A DNA stretch of 64,000 bases from Zea mays (lineage: Eukaryota > Streptophyta > Magnoliopsida > Poales > Poaceae): contig NC_050096.1 of NCBI RefSeq assembly GCF_902167145.1, positions 160,393,825 through 160,457,824 on the forward strand, in the 5' to 3' direction. Positions 46,824 through 59,400 of the stretch are shown in pieces. Position 1 is the stretch's first letter. Each line of letters opens with the position of its first letter. The notes beneath the pieces were generated by a model. The model had not been told where the DNA came from. It did not search any database and saw only the letters and a list, made by a program, of their open reading frames with translations. The position numbers were made by a program, and so were the translations under genes.

Positions 46824-48342
46824 ATCATGTGGAGAGAGATCGCAACGTGGCAGCAGACGTGTTGTCAAAACTAGGATCCAGTCGGACCCAGGTACCACCT
46901 AGGGTTTTCGTCCAAGAAGTACCACGCCCGAGTATTTCCTTAGATCGGGCAGAAGAGTGCAATGTTCTGAGCCAGCCAGAGTCAGATTCTGATGACTGGA
47001 GGGAGCCAATCATAAGATATATAAAGAATGAAGAGGAGCCAGATGACAAAACTGCAGCAGAACGCATCGCAAGGCAGTCAACTCACTATACTCTCATTGG
47101 GGAAGAGTCCTCATGAAATGCATTCTTTCAGCTACTGGGAAGCAACTACTAGATGAGATCCACGCCGGGCAATGCGGGATACACGCAGCATCTAGGACTC
47201 TGGTTGGGAAGGTCTTCAGGTCTGGTTTCTACTGGCCAACAACAAAGAGTGATGCAGCCGAGTTAGTCCAGAGGTGTGAAGCTTGCCAATACTTATCAAA
47301 ACAGCAGTATTTACCAGCACAACAACTGCAAACCATACCCGTAACATGGCCATTTGCGTGCTGGGGACTGGACATGATTGGACCATTCAAGAAAGCTCAA
47401 GGAGGATACACTCGCGTGCTGGTTGCCATTGACAAATTCACTAAATGGATAGAGTACAAACTCATCGCTTCTCTGACTTCAGCTAAGGTAGTGGAATTCA
47501 TACAAGATATAATATTCAGGTTCGGAATACCGAATAGCATTATAACTGACCTGGGATCCAATTTCACTAGTTCAGAATTCTTTGATTTCTATGAACAAAG
47601 AAGCATCCAGATCAAATATGCATCAGTAGCACACCCAAGAGCCAACGGTCAGGTAGAAAGGGCTAATGGAATGATATTGGAAGCACTCAAGAAGAAAGTC
47701 TTCAACCAGAATGAGAAGTTCACAGGGAAGTGGATCAGAGAATTGCCGTATGTGGTTTGGAGCTTAAGAACTCAACCTAGCCGAGCTTTGCATGGAAACA
47801 CTCCCTTCTTCATGGTCTATGGTTCGAAGGCAGTACTACCTGCTGATCTCAGGTTTGGGGCACCAAGGCTGATCTTTGAAAACATAGCTGAGGCAGAAGC
47901 TACTAGACTGGAGGATATTGATATACTGGAGGAAGAACGATTGAATACAGTAATTCAGTCAGCTAGGTACCAGCAAACCCTGAGGCGCTATCATGATAAG
48001 GCCATACGACATCGATCCTTCGCATTGGGAGACTTGGTCCTTTGCCGATTTCTAACGGGGGAAGGACGACACAAATTGTCGCCACTATTGGAAGGGCCAT
48101 TCATGGTAGCAGAAGTCACTCGGCCAGGATCATATCGACTTACTCAAATGGATGGCACGGAAATAGGGAATTCATGGAATATAGAGCATCTCAGGAAGTT
48201 TTACCCCTATCCAGATTTCGAAGGCTATCGGGGCATCATTGTATTATGTAATCGGAAAATACATCATCAATATAAAGACTTCATTCTCAAAGGCACTCAA
48301 ACTATTTATTATCAATCTGCATACTTACTCGACTCAGGGTGA
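46824..48342 (+). pseudogene. Grande-like pol, part 2 (end of RNase H, integrase)
   Basis: This resumes in frame with VERDRNVAADVLSKLGSSR, the end of the additional RNase H. A short frameshift near 47110 precedes integrase at 47113-48342: the CEACQYL zinc-region end, then catalytic residues in GLDMIG, ITDLGSNF and QVERANG, and a C-terminal segment with GPFMVAEVTRPGSYRL. The integrase frame itself is uninterrupted for 409 codons, including about 35 residues past the usual end. Confidence 0.9.
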
Positions 48343-48780
48343 TCACTATACCCTACTAACGGAGCAATCGGCTTAAGTCGGCGGTGACTTAAGACGGTGC
48401 AACATGCTCACGCTTACTTAACTTAGGGTGACCACTATACCCTACTAACGGAGCAATCAGGTTAAGTCGGCAGTGACTTAAGACAGTGCAACATGCTCAC
48501 GCTTACTTAACTTAGGGTGACCACTATACCCTACTAATGGAGCAATCGACTTAAGTCGGCAGTGACTTAAGACGGTGCAACATGCTCACGTTTACTTAAC
48601 TTAGGGTGACCACTATACCCTACTAACGGAGCAATCGGCTTAAGTCAGCGGCGACTTAAGACGGTGCAACATGCTGACGCTTACTTAACTTAGGGTGACC
48701 ACTATACCCTACTAACGGAGCAATCGACTTAAGTCGGCAGTGACTTAAGGCGATGCAACATGCTCACGTCTACTCGGCCT
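48336..48780. repeat. 89-bp tandem repeats, five copies
   Basis: CACTATACCCTACTAACGG recurs at 48344, 48433, 48522, 48611 and 48700, an exact 89-bp period. Each unit also holds inverted CTTAAGTC / GACTTAAG pairs that could fold. The array lies between pol and the antisense gene. Confidence 0.92.
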
Positions 48781-49008
48781 ACTATAAACATGCTTATGAT
48801 CACTCATCTTAGGGCGATCTCTATGCCTCACAAAAATAGGAAGAAGTTTCGAAACTAGCATACTGCATTTACTTCTGCAATCGTAACAACTGTTGAATTC
48901 AAACAACAGAAAAACAAAAATAGCATTCAGCACCAAGAACACGTTCTAACATAGTATTCAGGCACATTGATCACATACACATATGGTTCATGAATGTATT
49001 CAGTATTT

Positions 49009-52000
49009 CTACTTGGCAATGTTTTTCTCAGGAGCAACCGATGAAGAAGGACGACTTGAGGAGTCAGGAGCAGCTTTGACATCGGCAACTATATCATCAG
49101 GAACAATCATGCCTGGTCTCCTCATCAAGATCCGCCCCGCGCGAATGGCTTTATCCATAGCCTTGTCGCGCTGAGCCTTCAGAATGGTGGAATTGTCTTC
49201 GGCAACCTTGGTAGCCAGTCAAGCAGCTTCTAGCTCCTGGACGACTGATCTTCTGGAGGCGCGCAGATCCTTGATGATGGAGTCTTTGCTCAACACCAAT
49301 TTCCTAAGACGAAGGACCTCATCCTGGGACACTTGCAGCTCGTGACGATGGTGCTCCAAATCCGCCATGGTAAAACGATGGCTCCTCTCCAAGATAGTCA
49401 AAGAATTGTTGGCATCACGATACAACCTATCAAGATTATCACGAGAAGCCGCAAGTACACGTTTTTCCTCCTACAGACAAGAATCAGCTCTCAAACACCC
49501 AGTAAGCAGTAAAAACACAGTAGAGAAAGTCAAGTAAGATTACTTCATTAGCCGCCCTTTCAGAGTCAAGCTGAGCACTGAGAGAGGAATTCAATGAATT
49601 GGCATCATCTAAGGAAGCAGAAACCCGAGCCAGGTCAATCTAACCTTGAGAATACTTCTCCTCGAGTTCAGAGTACCGCCGGGCCATATCTAAAAAAAAC
49701 AGATGAAAAAGGATACTCAGTTAAAAATAGACTAATCATGTATCCAAGGAAGAAACAAAGATGCTAACCAACATTTGTCATTTTCAAATCAGATATCTGC
49801 CTCTAAAGCAGCATCAGATTCCAATGCGTCAGAGACAGAGCTCCTTCTTGGACGGAGACACCTTGTGATCTCAATTGACCAGCCATCCCATCGACCAAAG
49901 CCTGATATTGAAAACAAATGAGTACAAAGACAGTAATTTGCCTAGAGTATAGCCACAACAGGAAAAGCCAAATTACCTGAAGATTAGAGAAGAATAAAGG
50001 AAATCCCAAATCACGAGAAGCCAGGTGGTGGCTCGACGAAGGAATATCAACTGTGGCAATCTAAAGAACATCACCAGGGATCAACTCAGCACCACCAGCA
50101 GGCATCAGAACTCTAGCATCCGGTGCGCCGACCTCTAAGGCGACTTCCTCATTTGAAGCATGCACTGTTACCATGCCCTCAAAATGTGGAGGAGAAGACC
50201 CAACGTGGACATCCATGGAGGTATGAGAAGGGGAGCCCGCTTGGACACCCTCGGGGGCTGGGTTGCAGCCCGCACTGCCCATCGGAGCCGGATCACCACC
50301 GACAACACCCTCGGGGGCTGGGTTGCAGCTCGCGCTACCCACCCGAGCCAGATCATTACCGGCAACACCCTCGGGGGCTGGGCAACCACTGGCACCATCC
50401 TTGAGGACTGGGTTCTCCGCAATAGCCACCTCTAAGGCTGAAGGACTCTCAGTCACCTCCATATGAATTGAACAACCTTGACCAACCTCTTGGCTCCGAA
50501 GACCGCCTTCCAAGGTTGATGAGGCACGAGACGCTACTCGGGATAACTCTAATCCCACATCTGGAATATCAGAACAAACTTCCATCATATCACCATCAGT
50601 TGGCTCGGACAGCATATCCTCAGGAACGACATCCTCGAGAGCCTGATCAAAATTGGCTATGGATAATTCTTGCAGACCAACAAGAGCAGACAAAGCTGGA
50701 GAAGGAATATCGCTACTCCCCCCACTGACTCTGTAACGCCGACTGTTCTTCCAAATTAAGGGGACTTCCTCTTCTTCTTCCTCGTCCTCGTCAAAAATAC
50801 GGACAATAAACGGCACAGGGTCACACCCATTGGGATCAGCTCTGGTAGGGTCACACTCACTGGGATCAGCTCTAGCAGGGTCACACCCATTAGGATCAGC
50901 ATCAGCAGGGCCATACCCATTGGGTTCAGCCTAAGCAGGACCACACCGATTGGGATCAGCATCAGCAGGGCCACACCCATTGGGATCAGCTCCAGTAAAG
51001 AGTTCCACCGGTACTTCTTCAGCAGCAGGAGCAGAAGGGACAACATCCTGGTCCAAACACGACACTCGCCGAAGCCGTCTCTTTTTCTTTTTCTTCCCCT
51101 CGGCAGGTGCAGTTGGATGACTGGCCTGGTGGAGGCATTTCGGGCAAGTACCATCAAGCTTTTGAGTGTTCACGGTTTTTTCAGGCTCTGGGATAGTCGC
51201 AACAGCCATTGTTTCAACAGGGACCGAGTCAGATGAATCCTCAGCCAACATGTCCAGCATAGCACTTATCTCTGCATCACCTAGACTTATAGGCATCTCA
51301 AAGTGAACTTGCTTTTCATCATTGGGAAGATCACCAAGTGAAGCAACCAGAACCTCAACTTCTTCGAGAGAGGGTCGCACTCTAAGACCCAAACCACTGT
51401 CACTAGTAGGAGGATTGGACACAAAATCGAAAAAGGACTTGGAAGGTGGCAAATTCCAAGCAGAATATGCAACAGGAGCACCAATATTTGATACTTTGCC
51501 TCTAAGGATCATTTCCAGTTGGCTCACCAAATCCACAGCAGGAATCCTCTTGTTGGTAACCCAGGTTGAGTCGGTGACACCACTATACAAATAAGCCAGG
51601 TACGCTCTGTCCTTCAGCGGCTGAATATTCTTAAAAACATAGTCTGCAACCACAGCTTCAGCAGTCAGACCTCTCTCCTTCAACAAACAAATCTCAGCAA
51701 GCAAAACCTTGGCTTCTGTTGTCTCCAAGTCTGTGGGGGACTCAATCCAACTTGGAGCACGAACATCTGGTTGTCTCCCTGACCGAGGGGGAGGGACTTG
51801 CCATGGTTTTCCATAATGAACCACTCTAAGCGCCATCCTTTTAATGCTATCCTTGAGTGGGATGTCAAGGTATTCCATTCTCCTCCCATGGCGCATCTCC
51901 AGACTCGCACCACCCACGAGCTGGTGCTGCCCCCCGGCCATCCCAGGACGACAATGATACAAGTACTTCCACAAACCGAAGTGAGGTAGAATTCCAAGAT

Positions 52001-52367
52001 AGGCTTCGCACAGGTGAACAAAGATAGAAATTGGCAGAATAGAGTTGGGATTCAGGTGAGTCAGATTCAGATGGTAAAAGTCAAGGAGACCGCGAAAGAA
52101 GGGAGAAACGGGAAGAACAAGGCTGTGGATAAGAAAAGGGATGTAAACAACGGACTCGTGGGTATCCTCTGTCGGGACAGTAACCCCACGACAAATCTGC
52201 CAAGAGCAAAGCTCCTTCGGTGGAAGAACTCCTATAGAGACAAGATGGAGAAGATCCGACTCGGAAACAACAGACATATGATTACCTGCAAAAGGCAATT
52301 GGATGTTGGGATCGATGGGAGGAATAACTGCAGCAGCAGAACTCTGACTCTTCCGCTTGGGCGCCAT
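49009..52367 (-). pseudogene. Grande-like antisense gene (gypsy-type Transposase_28 domain plus coiled coil)
   Basis: The minus-strand gene starts at ATG 52367 (MAPKRKSQSS). Residues ~30-145 resemble the plant domain called putative gypsy type transposon (Transposase_28): FYHLNLTHLNPNSILPISIF, CEAYLGILPHFGLWKYLY. The middle has a lysine/arginine cluster KKKKKRRLRR, a 10-residue repeat (ADPNGCDPAR type, 50818-50997) and a second peptide repeat (50230-50420). After introns (donor at about 49977, acceptor at about 49903), coiled-coil exons follow (RRYSELEEKYSQ; EVLRLRKLVLSK), ending VAPEKNIAK-stop near 49009. Several stops interrupt it. It corresponds in place and orientation to gene 23 of maize Grande. 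Its role is unknown; a regulatory or packaging part is possible. Confidence 0.75.
50818..50997. repeat. six 30-bp repeats coding a decapeptide
   Basis: Units of the GGTCACACCCATTGGGATCA type repeat every 30 bp inside the antisense gene and give a 10-residue protein repeat on the minus strand. Confidence 0.85.
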
Positions 52368-52527
52368 CACAATCTCGTCGGCGGACTGAGCGGAAGCGAA
52401 ATCAAAGGAAAACAGAGGAGGTTCGAAGGCAAAAAGTGAGGCTAGGGCTTAGAATGCAGAGGTGTGCGACGATGTGATACAAATGGGGTTTTCTCGGGTC
52501 AGACGCCATTTCTAAAAAGTGTTTAGT

Positions 52528-52775
52528 CATCACTCGGTCGTTATTTCTAAAACGCCGACGTGGCCTAATACGACTCGGATGTTACTTCTAAAACGCTGAC
52601 GTCGCCATTCATCACTCGGCCGTTATTTCTAAAAACGCCGACGTGGCCCAATACGACTCGGCTGTTACTTCTAAAACGCTAACGTCGCCATTCATCACTC
52701 GGTCGTTATTTCTAAAACGCTGAAGTGGCTCAGCAGAACTCGGCTGTTACAATCTAAAACACCGACGTTCGCCTA
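52528..52775. repeat. three ~82-bp tandem repeats
   Basis: CATCACTCGGTCGTTATTTC-type units start at 52528, 52610 and 52693, with a half-unit resemblance inside each (GACTCGGCTGTTACTTCT). They lie just upstream of the antisense gene start and could be part of its promoter region. Confidence 0.75.
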
Positions 52776-53192
52776 GAACCATTCGACTGTTACCTCTGAA
52801 GATGCCGACAGTAACTCAGCCATCCTTTCTCTATGTAAATGCAGGCGGAATTAAAATACGACACAACAATTACAAGTCGTTACTCGAGCGTTATCTTTGA
52901 GAACAACGGCTGCATTGGGCACAAATACAAGCTGTCAATCGACTATAAAGGAACGATGGAAAGGCAAGAAATGTGCATAGAACAAGCTGAAGTTTTCTTC
53001 ATTATATAAAAGGGGAAGTCCTTCCACAAACTTAAAAACTGACTCATTATGAGACAGTCTTCTTCCCACTTTTTGATACATTACATTACTACATTACATT
53101 ACACTACGCTATACTACTAACTACCACTACATTATTCCACTAATACTACTTCTACTACTATTTATCTATACTAACATCTAAGCCAGTGGCGC

Positions 53193-53621
53193 TTAGCCAC
53201 TGGCCTTGCTGCTGCCGCTGCCGCCCTTGTCGTCGCCCTTGCCGTCGTCGCCGTCACCATCACCGTCGCCTCCATCATCGTCGTCACCCTCGTCGTCGTC
53301 GTCACCGCTGCTCGCCTCCTCGGACGAGTCAGAGGAGTTCTCCTCATCCGAGGAGATCTCCGACTCATCCGAGCCCTCGAGCCCGGAGCGCTTGACGGCC
53401 CAGATGTATGTCCACACCTCGGCGGCGATCCCCTGGGAATCGTCCGAGTCATCGGACGACGCCGGGGGAGAGGCGTGGACTGGCGACCCCTCGGACTCAG
53501 AGGAGAACTCCTCCTCCGAGTACTCGGAATCACCGAAGTCCTCTGAGGGAGGAGTCGGCTCACGCTTCCGCTTGTCGCCGGAATGGTGCGACGAACTTCC
53601 GCCCTTCTTGCTCTTGCTTAT
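53193..53621 (-). pseudogene. acidic antisense ORF of the Grande-like element
   Basis: The minus-strand frame reads SKSKKGGSSSHHSGDKRKRE, then long runs of serine, glutamate and aspartate (EEFSSESEG, DDDDEGDDDDGGDGDG). The expected start codon is ATA (53621-53619) in a good context where ATG would be predicted, a change equivalent to C-to-T on the plus strand. A TATA box sits 84 bp upstream. I know no domain for it; strong acidity with a basic N-terminus suggests a chromatin- or histone-binding type of protein, but that is speculation. Confidence 0.55.
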
Positions 53622-53704
53622 GGTGGAGTAGAAGAGAAGAGAAAAGAGGAGAGTAAGCAACAAGCGACAGAGAGATATGTGAAGACGCCAGTGAAGCAAG
53701 CGCT

Positions 53705-53713
53705 CTATTTATA
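53705..53713 (-). promoter_or_regulatory. antisense TATA box
   Basis: TATAAATAG on the minus strand is followed by a CT-rich leader (CTCTTCTCTTCTACTCC) and then the acidic ORF. This is a canonical plant core promoter layout directed away from the 3' LTR and opposite to gag-pol. Confidence 0.7.
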
Positions 53714-53819
53714 GAAGAAGAAGGCAACCGCTGATCTCCTACCACGGTCACTGAACAGTCGCAAATATTCAATAAGCAATTCAAATCGTCTGGAAACAAG
53801 TCAGGCGGCTGACGCCGTT

Positions 53820-54908
53820 TCACGTAACACGACACCCATTGGGCCTCAAGTCAACTGCTTGGACGATATGATTACACCTGCGGTCATGTCAAGTTACTAC
53901 TCAGGGGCAGTTTGCTAAACGCTCAGCGCACCAAGCCGTCCCTTGCCTACACCCATTGGGGGGGACGTCCAGGAATTTTCAATAGATTTTCCCAAGTAGT
54001 CACATCCATACAGTATACGCAATGAATGTATCAAAACAGAAGGAAGATATCGATGGAGATCGGAGGAAAGCCAAAAATAGCTGATGAAGTACAAGTCTAA
54101 TCAACAGGAGCATTGAAGCACGAAGTGAAATGAAGACTAGCCAATGGCCATCTACCGGATGTCAAATCTGTCACAGATCAAATAAATTCCAAACCTAACA
54201 AGACATGGATAGACCGCATTGTTGATCTCAAAAGCAAAACCGTATGCTGATCTCTAAAGCATAAGGCTGATGATATAATGCTGAATTCTAAGGCATCCGA
54301 CGAAGATAAAAGGCTGATTTCTAAAAAAAATCATGAGATGAAGACCTTTGAGTGGATTATTTTCAGTAATCCACTCAAAGCTCGGGGGCTACACCCATTG
54401 GGTGCACCTCTGGTGCACCCAATGAATCATCAACCCCAAAAGATAGAATGCTGATCTCTAAAGCATGAACTAATGATAAAATGCTGATTTCTAAAGCATG
54501 AGATGAAGACAAGAAAATGCTGATTTTTAAAGCACAAGATGAAGATGAAAATGATTTCTAAAAAGAGATAAAGACCTTCGGGCAGATTATTTTCAGTAAT
54601 CCACTCGAAGCTCGGGGGCTACACCCCTTCGGTGCACCCAATGAAGTCTGAACCCCAGAAAGCAGAATGCTGATACCTAAGGCATAAGCCCGAGGTAGAA
54701 CAACGATCTCTAAAAAATAAAGCAAAGACTGAGGAGTAATGACAGGAGAGGATAATAGAAGATCGTTTTTACCAAGTTACTTAGAGTTCAGAAGCAACAA
54801 CTTGATATGCCCATTTTTTAAGGTATTCCTTATCAAAATCAAAAACCGCAGGCTAGACCAAGAATCTTTGGGCCGATTATTTCAAAATCAACTCAAAGAT
54901 TGGGGGCT
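53820..54908. other. Grande-like 3' untranslated region and polypurine tract
   Basis: No gene. Degenerate short repeats occur (AATGCTGATTTCTAAAGCAT type, about 54240-54560), along with CTCGGGGGCTACACCC phrases at about 54380 and 54612. A purine-rich AAAGATTGGGGGCT (about 54895-54908) lies directly before the 3' LTR and is the likely polypurine tract. Confidence 0.65.
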
Positions 54909-55535
54909 TGTGGGGGACAGATATCCCCCAGGTCCACTGGAAGGCTAGAAGACCTCGCGAAAGGCCTTGGGCCCAATATTTCGCAAGGCCATCCCTTCGT
55001 GGGCCTGGGGAGAAACGTATAGCAAAGTGGATTGATGCAAGATTGGATCAACTCAAGCCCGGATGGCCCAATGGATTTGAACGACGTCCACAGCAGTGAC
55101 ACGACTTTCCCGCGCGGCATCCTTAGGCGTCGGAACTGAATGACGATAAGTCGACGGAATTATAGGAAGATAGACTCAGTCGGTTCACTATTGCTTAGGC
55201 ACACGTTGTTATCACATCCGCATGTAACGCCCCATGGTCGAGTATATAAGGCCTAGGGGGCACCCCCTCAAAAACATCTCACTACTTAGCCATCTACTCA
55301 GCTCTCTAGCATCTCTCATACTAGAGAATCCCCTTGTAACCCACCACACAAAAGATCCACATCAGGACGTAGGGTGTTACGCATCTCAAAGCGGCCCGAA
55401 CCTGTACAAGATTGTCTACTGTCTCTCGTGCATCTGGCACGAACTATCGAGCTACAGTCGGTAACACTGTCCTACTCCAAAAAAAGCACCTCAAGGGGCA
55501 ACCCCGGGTGCGTGGTCGGACCCAAAACACCGACA
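54909..55535 (+). repeat. Grande-like 3' LTR
   Basis: 627 bp, from TGTGGGGGACAG to AACACCGACA, followed by AAAGC. By eye it is well above 90% identical to the 5' LTR. Confidence 0.92.
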
Positions 55536-56472
55536 AAAGCCTCAGGTGCCACGATAGGATTCTTTACCCTGAGCTACATATATTTTGTGTTCGTCATATC
55601 CACCAAAAAGCCATAAAATATTTTTGCCATAGCCTTTGTTTCAATCTATTGTTCCAGTGAGTTTTGTTAAGTTTCAGTCCTTAGAGTCTTTGTTTAGTTT
55701 CTAGTCACTCTATCCTTTGTGTTTCCTTTGAGCGTCTTATATATATCTGAAAATATCCATAAAAAGAAAAATCCGAAAACCCTCATCATTTCCTTCGCGT
55801 TAACTTTGATTCTATTTAAGTTTTAGGTGCTGGTTGAGTTCTTTGTTAATTATTATAAAGTGTGCAATATCATATCAGATCTCTGTGTTCATTTCTATAA
55901 AAAAAGAGTATCAAAAAAAAGAGAGAAGAAAGAAAAGTACCAAAAAAGTGTTGAGCAAGATTGTGAAAGAAAAGTAGAATGATCAATTTGTTTATGTGCA
56001 CAAGTACTGAAAGTTCATCAAGTTGTTCAACCAGTTTGCTATTGTCATTTGGTGCAAAATTTTGGTTGGGTCTGATCGCAACACTTGCATTCCAACAATA
56101 CTCCTTGATTTGCATCAAATCTAAAAATTCTTTGCGCGTGTGTTTGATCTACTTACATCACTCGTATCTTGTGGTCAGCACTAGGCAGTGAACTTCTAGT
56201 TGGATGGTTATTTAACTTTACAACAACTAGAATTCAGATTGCATTCCTTGTTTACTATTCTCCACCAAGCTCCACGTATAAGCCATCGTAATCGGTACTC
56301 TGGTCTTGTATTCGCTCAACCATCACTTTATTGTTACCACCACACATTTTTCTTGCAACCCGCAGGGACCTCATAAGAGCTTTGGTTGGTAAGAGTGGTG
56401 AGGTTGTGAGATTCTATATAGCTTCATATTCCACCTATATTGTTGCCTTGTCACCACTAATTTCGCAGGAAG
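55536..56472 (+). other. CRM-like leader after the Grande-like insertion
   Basis: Begins with the rest of the primer-binding site (AAAGCCTC). It is AT-rich and noncoding, with A-rich runs near 55900-55940, and ends at the gag start. No domain is seen in its short frames. Confidence 0.6.
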
Positions 56473-59400
56473 ATGGATCCTAACGCTGAGATTGAAGAAT
56501 GTGTCACCATGATACAATTCAATGAGCTCAAACAAAGCATAGAAGACAAGCAAGATCGGTTGGCACAAGATCTTCAGACACTTATGGCTGAAATCAGAGG
56601 TCGTCGTCGACTCCCAGATGGTGCAAGAAACCATAATGAAGACGGGGAATAAGGTGAAGGAAATTATTCTAGAAGAGCAAGTGAACATGGGAGGAGAAAT
56701 CAAGGTGCTGCACGTGGTAGAGGAAGAGGCCGGAATCGAAGAAATGATGACAATGAAGAATCTGAATTTGGGGATGATGATGATCAGTCCCAACGTCACT
56801 ATGGTCGTCGTCATCATAGAGGCGTCAACCAAGAAGAGAAATTTGGGAAACTTAAGTTTACCATGCCAAAATTTGATGGTAGATCTAATCCTGAAGATTA
56901 TTTCACATGGGAATTGAAGGTGGAGAAAATCTCCCGCCTACATAATTATTCAGAGGAGAAGAAATTGCAATGGCATCTCTTGAGTTTGAAGGATATGCTC
57001 TGATTTGGTGGGAGCAACTTCTTCATGATCATGAAGAAGATGGAGAGGACCATATTATTACTTGGCAAGAGATGAAGCGAGAAATGAGAATTCGTTTTGT
57101 GCCGAAGCATTATTGGCGTGATCTTTTTGATAAATTGTAGAATTTGAGGCAAGGAAGTTTCTCTGTTGAGGAGTATTATAAGGAGATGGAGAAGGCCATG
57201 ATTAGAGCCAATGTGTATGAAGGCGAAGATATAACCATTGCACATTACATGGCTGGGTTACACTGCAACATTCAGCGTATTGTTGAGTTTCAGTCGTACC
57301 AAAGTCTTATTGATTTAGTACATCAAGCCACCAAAGCTGAATGCCAGTTGCAACAAGATGTTAAGAGCATCAAGCCCTTGTCATATGGTGCACGAACCAT
57401 GACTCGAGGAAGCAAATCAATCTCAAGGTTTACTGCTGCATCCTTAGCGACAAAAGGTTCAACTAGAGGCTTGCGATCCAATATTCAAGGCAATTCTAGT
57501 GGAAAGAATGGTGCTACTCCAAACACGAGTTATAAACCAGCATCATCCACTTCAACATCAGTGGGTTCAACAGCCAAAAGTAGTGGTATTCAGTGCTTCA
57601 AGTGTGGAGGTCGTGGTCATGTCATAAAGGAGTGTCCAAATAATCGTGTGATCCTTGTGAATAATGATGGAGAATATACATCAGCTAGTGAAGAGGAAGC
57701 TGAAGCAGGAAATGTAGAAGACACTCATAAAATTGAGGAACACATTGGATGTGAATTTGAGCATGGTACTACTCTTGTGGTTACACAAATCTTGAGTGTT
57801 CAAATGAAAGAAGCTGAAATTGGACAGCGACATAATCTTGAGTGTTCAAAAGTGCAAGACAAAGTAGTAAAGGTGATTATTGATGGAGGGAGCTGCCATA
57901 ATCTTACAAGTCGTGAGATAGTTGAAAAGCTTGGTTTGAAGTTGCAGCGACACCCTCATCCATATCATGTCCAATGGTTGAATGAATCGAGAGATATCAA
58001 GATTGGTTATAAGGTGAAAGTTCCGTTCAAGATTTGAGAGTATGTTGACAAAGTGGAGTGCGATGTTGCACCCATGTCTGTGTGTCACATGCTACTAGGA
58101 AGACCTTGGCAATATGACCGATGTTCTCACCATTGTGGAACAACAAATCAATACACGCTAGATCTGAAAGGGAGAAAGTTTGTACTCCAGCCTATGCACC
58201 CTCAACAAATTATGGCTGAACATTTACAAAAGAAAACTGAAATTAGTGCAGCAAGTAGAGGAGGAGAAGAGCAAAAGAAATTGAGTGTCATCCACAATTC
58301 GGTGAGCGAGTGCTACAAGCCAAATTCAAGAGATAAGAGGAAGGAAGAGGGAGAACATCTAGTTATGCTAGCCACAAAATCTGAGCTGAGAGAAGTGAGG
58401 AATAATCCATATCAAGTGCTCTTTGTACTTGTGAACAAAGATGTCTTGATTTCTCCTAATAGCATAACATCTCTTCCTAGTGTTGTGGCTGATCTTTTGC
58501 AGGACTTTGAAGACGTGTTTCCACAAGAAACACCGGCTGGACTACCTCCAATTCGAGGGATTGAGCATCAAATCGATCTTATTCTAGGGGCTGCACTTCC
58601 TAACCATCCACCATATCGAACCAATCCTGAAGAAACTAAGGAAATACAAAGGCAAGTGCAAGAACTTCTTGATAAAGGTTTTGTTCATGAAAGCTTAAGC
58701 CCTTGTGTTGTTCCTGTGATTTTAGTACCTAAGAAAGATGGATCTTGGAGGATGTGTGTTGATTGTAGAGCTATAAATAATATTATCATTCGCTATCACC
58801 ATCCTATTCCACGGCTAGATGATATGCTTGATGAATTAAGTGGTTCCACAATTTTTACTAAAATTGATTTGAGAAGTGGATACCATCAAATAAGAATGAA
58901 AACTGGAGATGAATGGAAGCCTGCATTTAAAACAAAATTTGGGTTGTATGAATGGTTAGTGATGCCCTTTGGGTTGACTAATGCTCCTAGTACTTTTATG
59001 AGATTAATGAACCATGTCTTAAGAACTTTCATTGGAAAGTTTGTTGTTGTCTACTTCGTTGATATTCTAATTTACAACAAGTCTTTTGATGAACATGTGA
59101 AACACATTCGACAAGTTTTAGATGAGCTTAGAAAGGAGAAATTATTTGCTAATCTTGAGAAGTGCAGTTTTTGCACAGACCATGTTGTGTTTCTTGGCTT
59201 TGTAGTTTCACCAAAAGGAATAGAGGTGGATGAATCCAAGGTGAAAGCAATCAAGGATTGGCCAGCTCCAACGACTGTAAGTCAAGTAAGACGTTTTCAT
59301 GGTCTTGCTGGTTTTTATAGAAGATTTGTGCGAGATTTCAGTACCATCGCTTCCCCTTTAAATGAATTGACAAAGAAAGGTGTTGAATTTAAATTGGGAA

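Larger units (their letters stand above)
37187..55535 (+). mobile_element. Grande-like Tat-lineage Ty3/Gypsy element
   Basis: LTRs at 37187-37810 and 54909-55535 (624 and 627 bp) begin TGTGGGGGACAG and end AACACCGACA. Flanks are AAATC and AAAGC, a duplication with one difference. Subtracting the solo LTR leaves about 14.0 kb. Gag-pro-pol lies on the plus strand, followed by tandem repeats, then a minus-strand multi-exon gene and an acidic minus-strand ORF before the 3' LTR. LTR size, total size and antisense gene match maize Grande, in which the antisense gene is known as gene 23. Several stops and frameshifts inactivate gag and pol. Confidence 0.88.

Noticed and set aside
48336..48780. Regular repeat array resembling CRISPR
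   Set aside because: The whole 89-bp unit repeats with no unique spacers, and the sequence is from a plant genome.
53206..53631. Plus-strand serine/proline-rich frame opposite the acidic ORF
   Set aside because: Mirror image of the low-complexity acidic ORF; the promoter and leader are on the minus strand.
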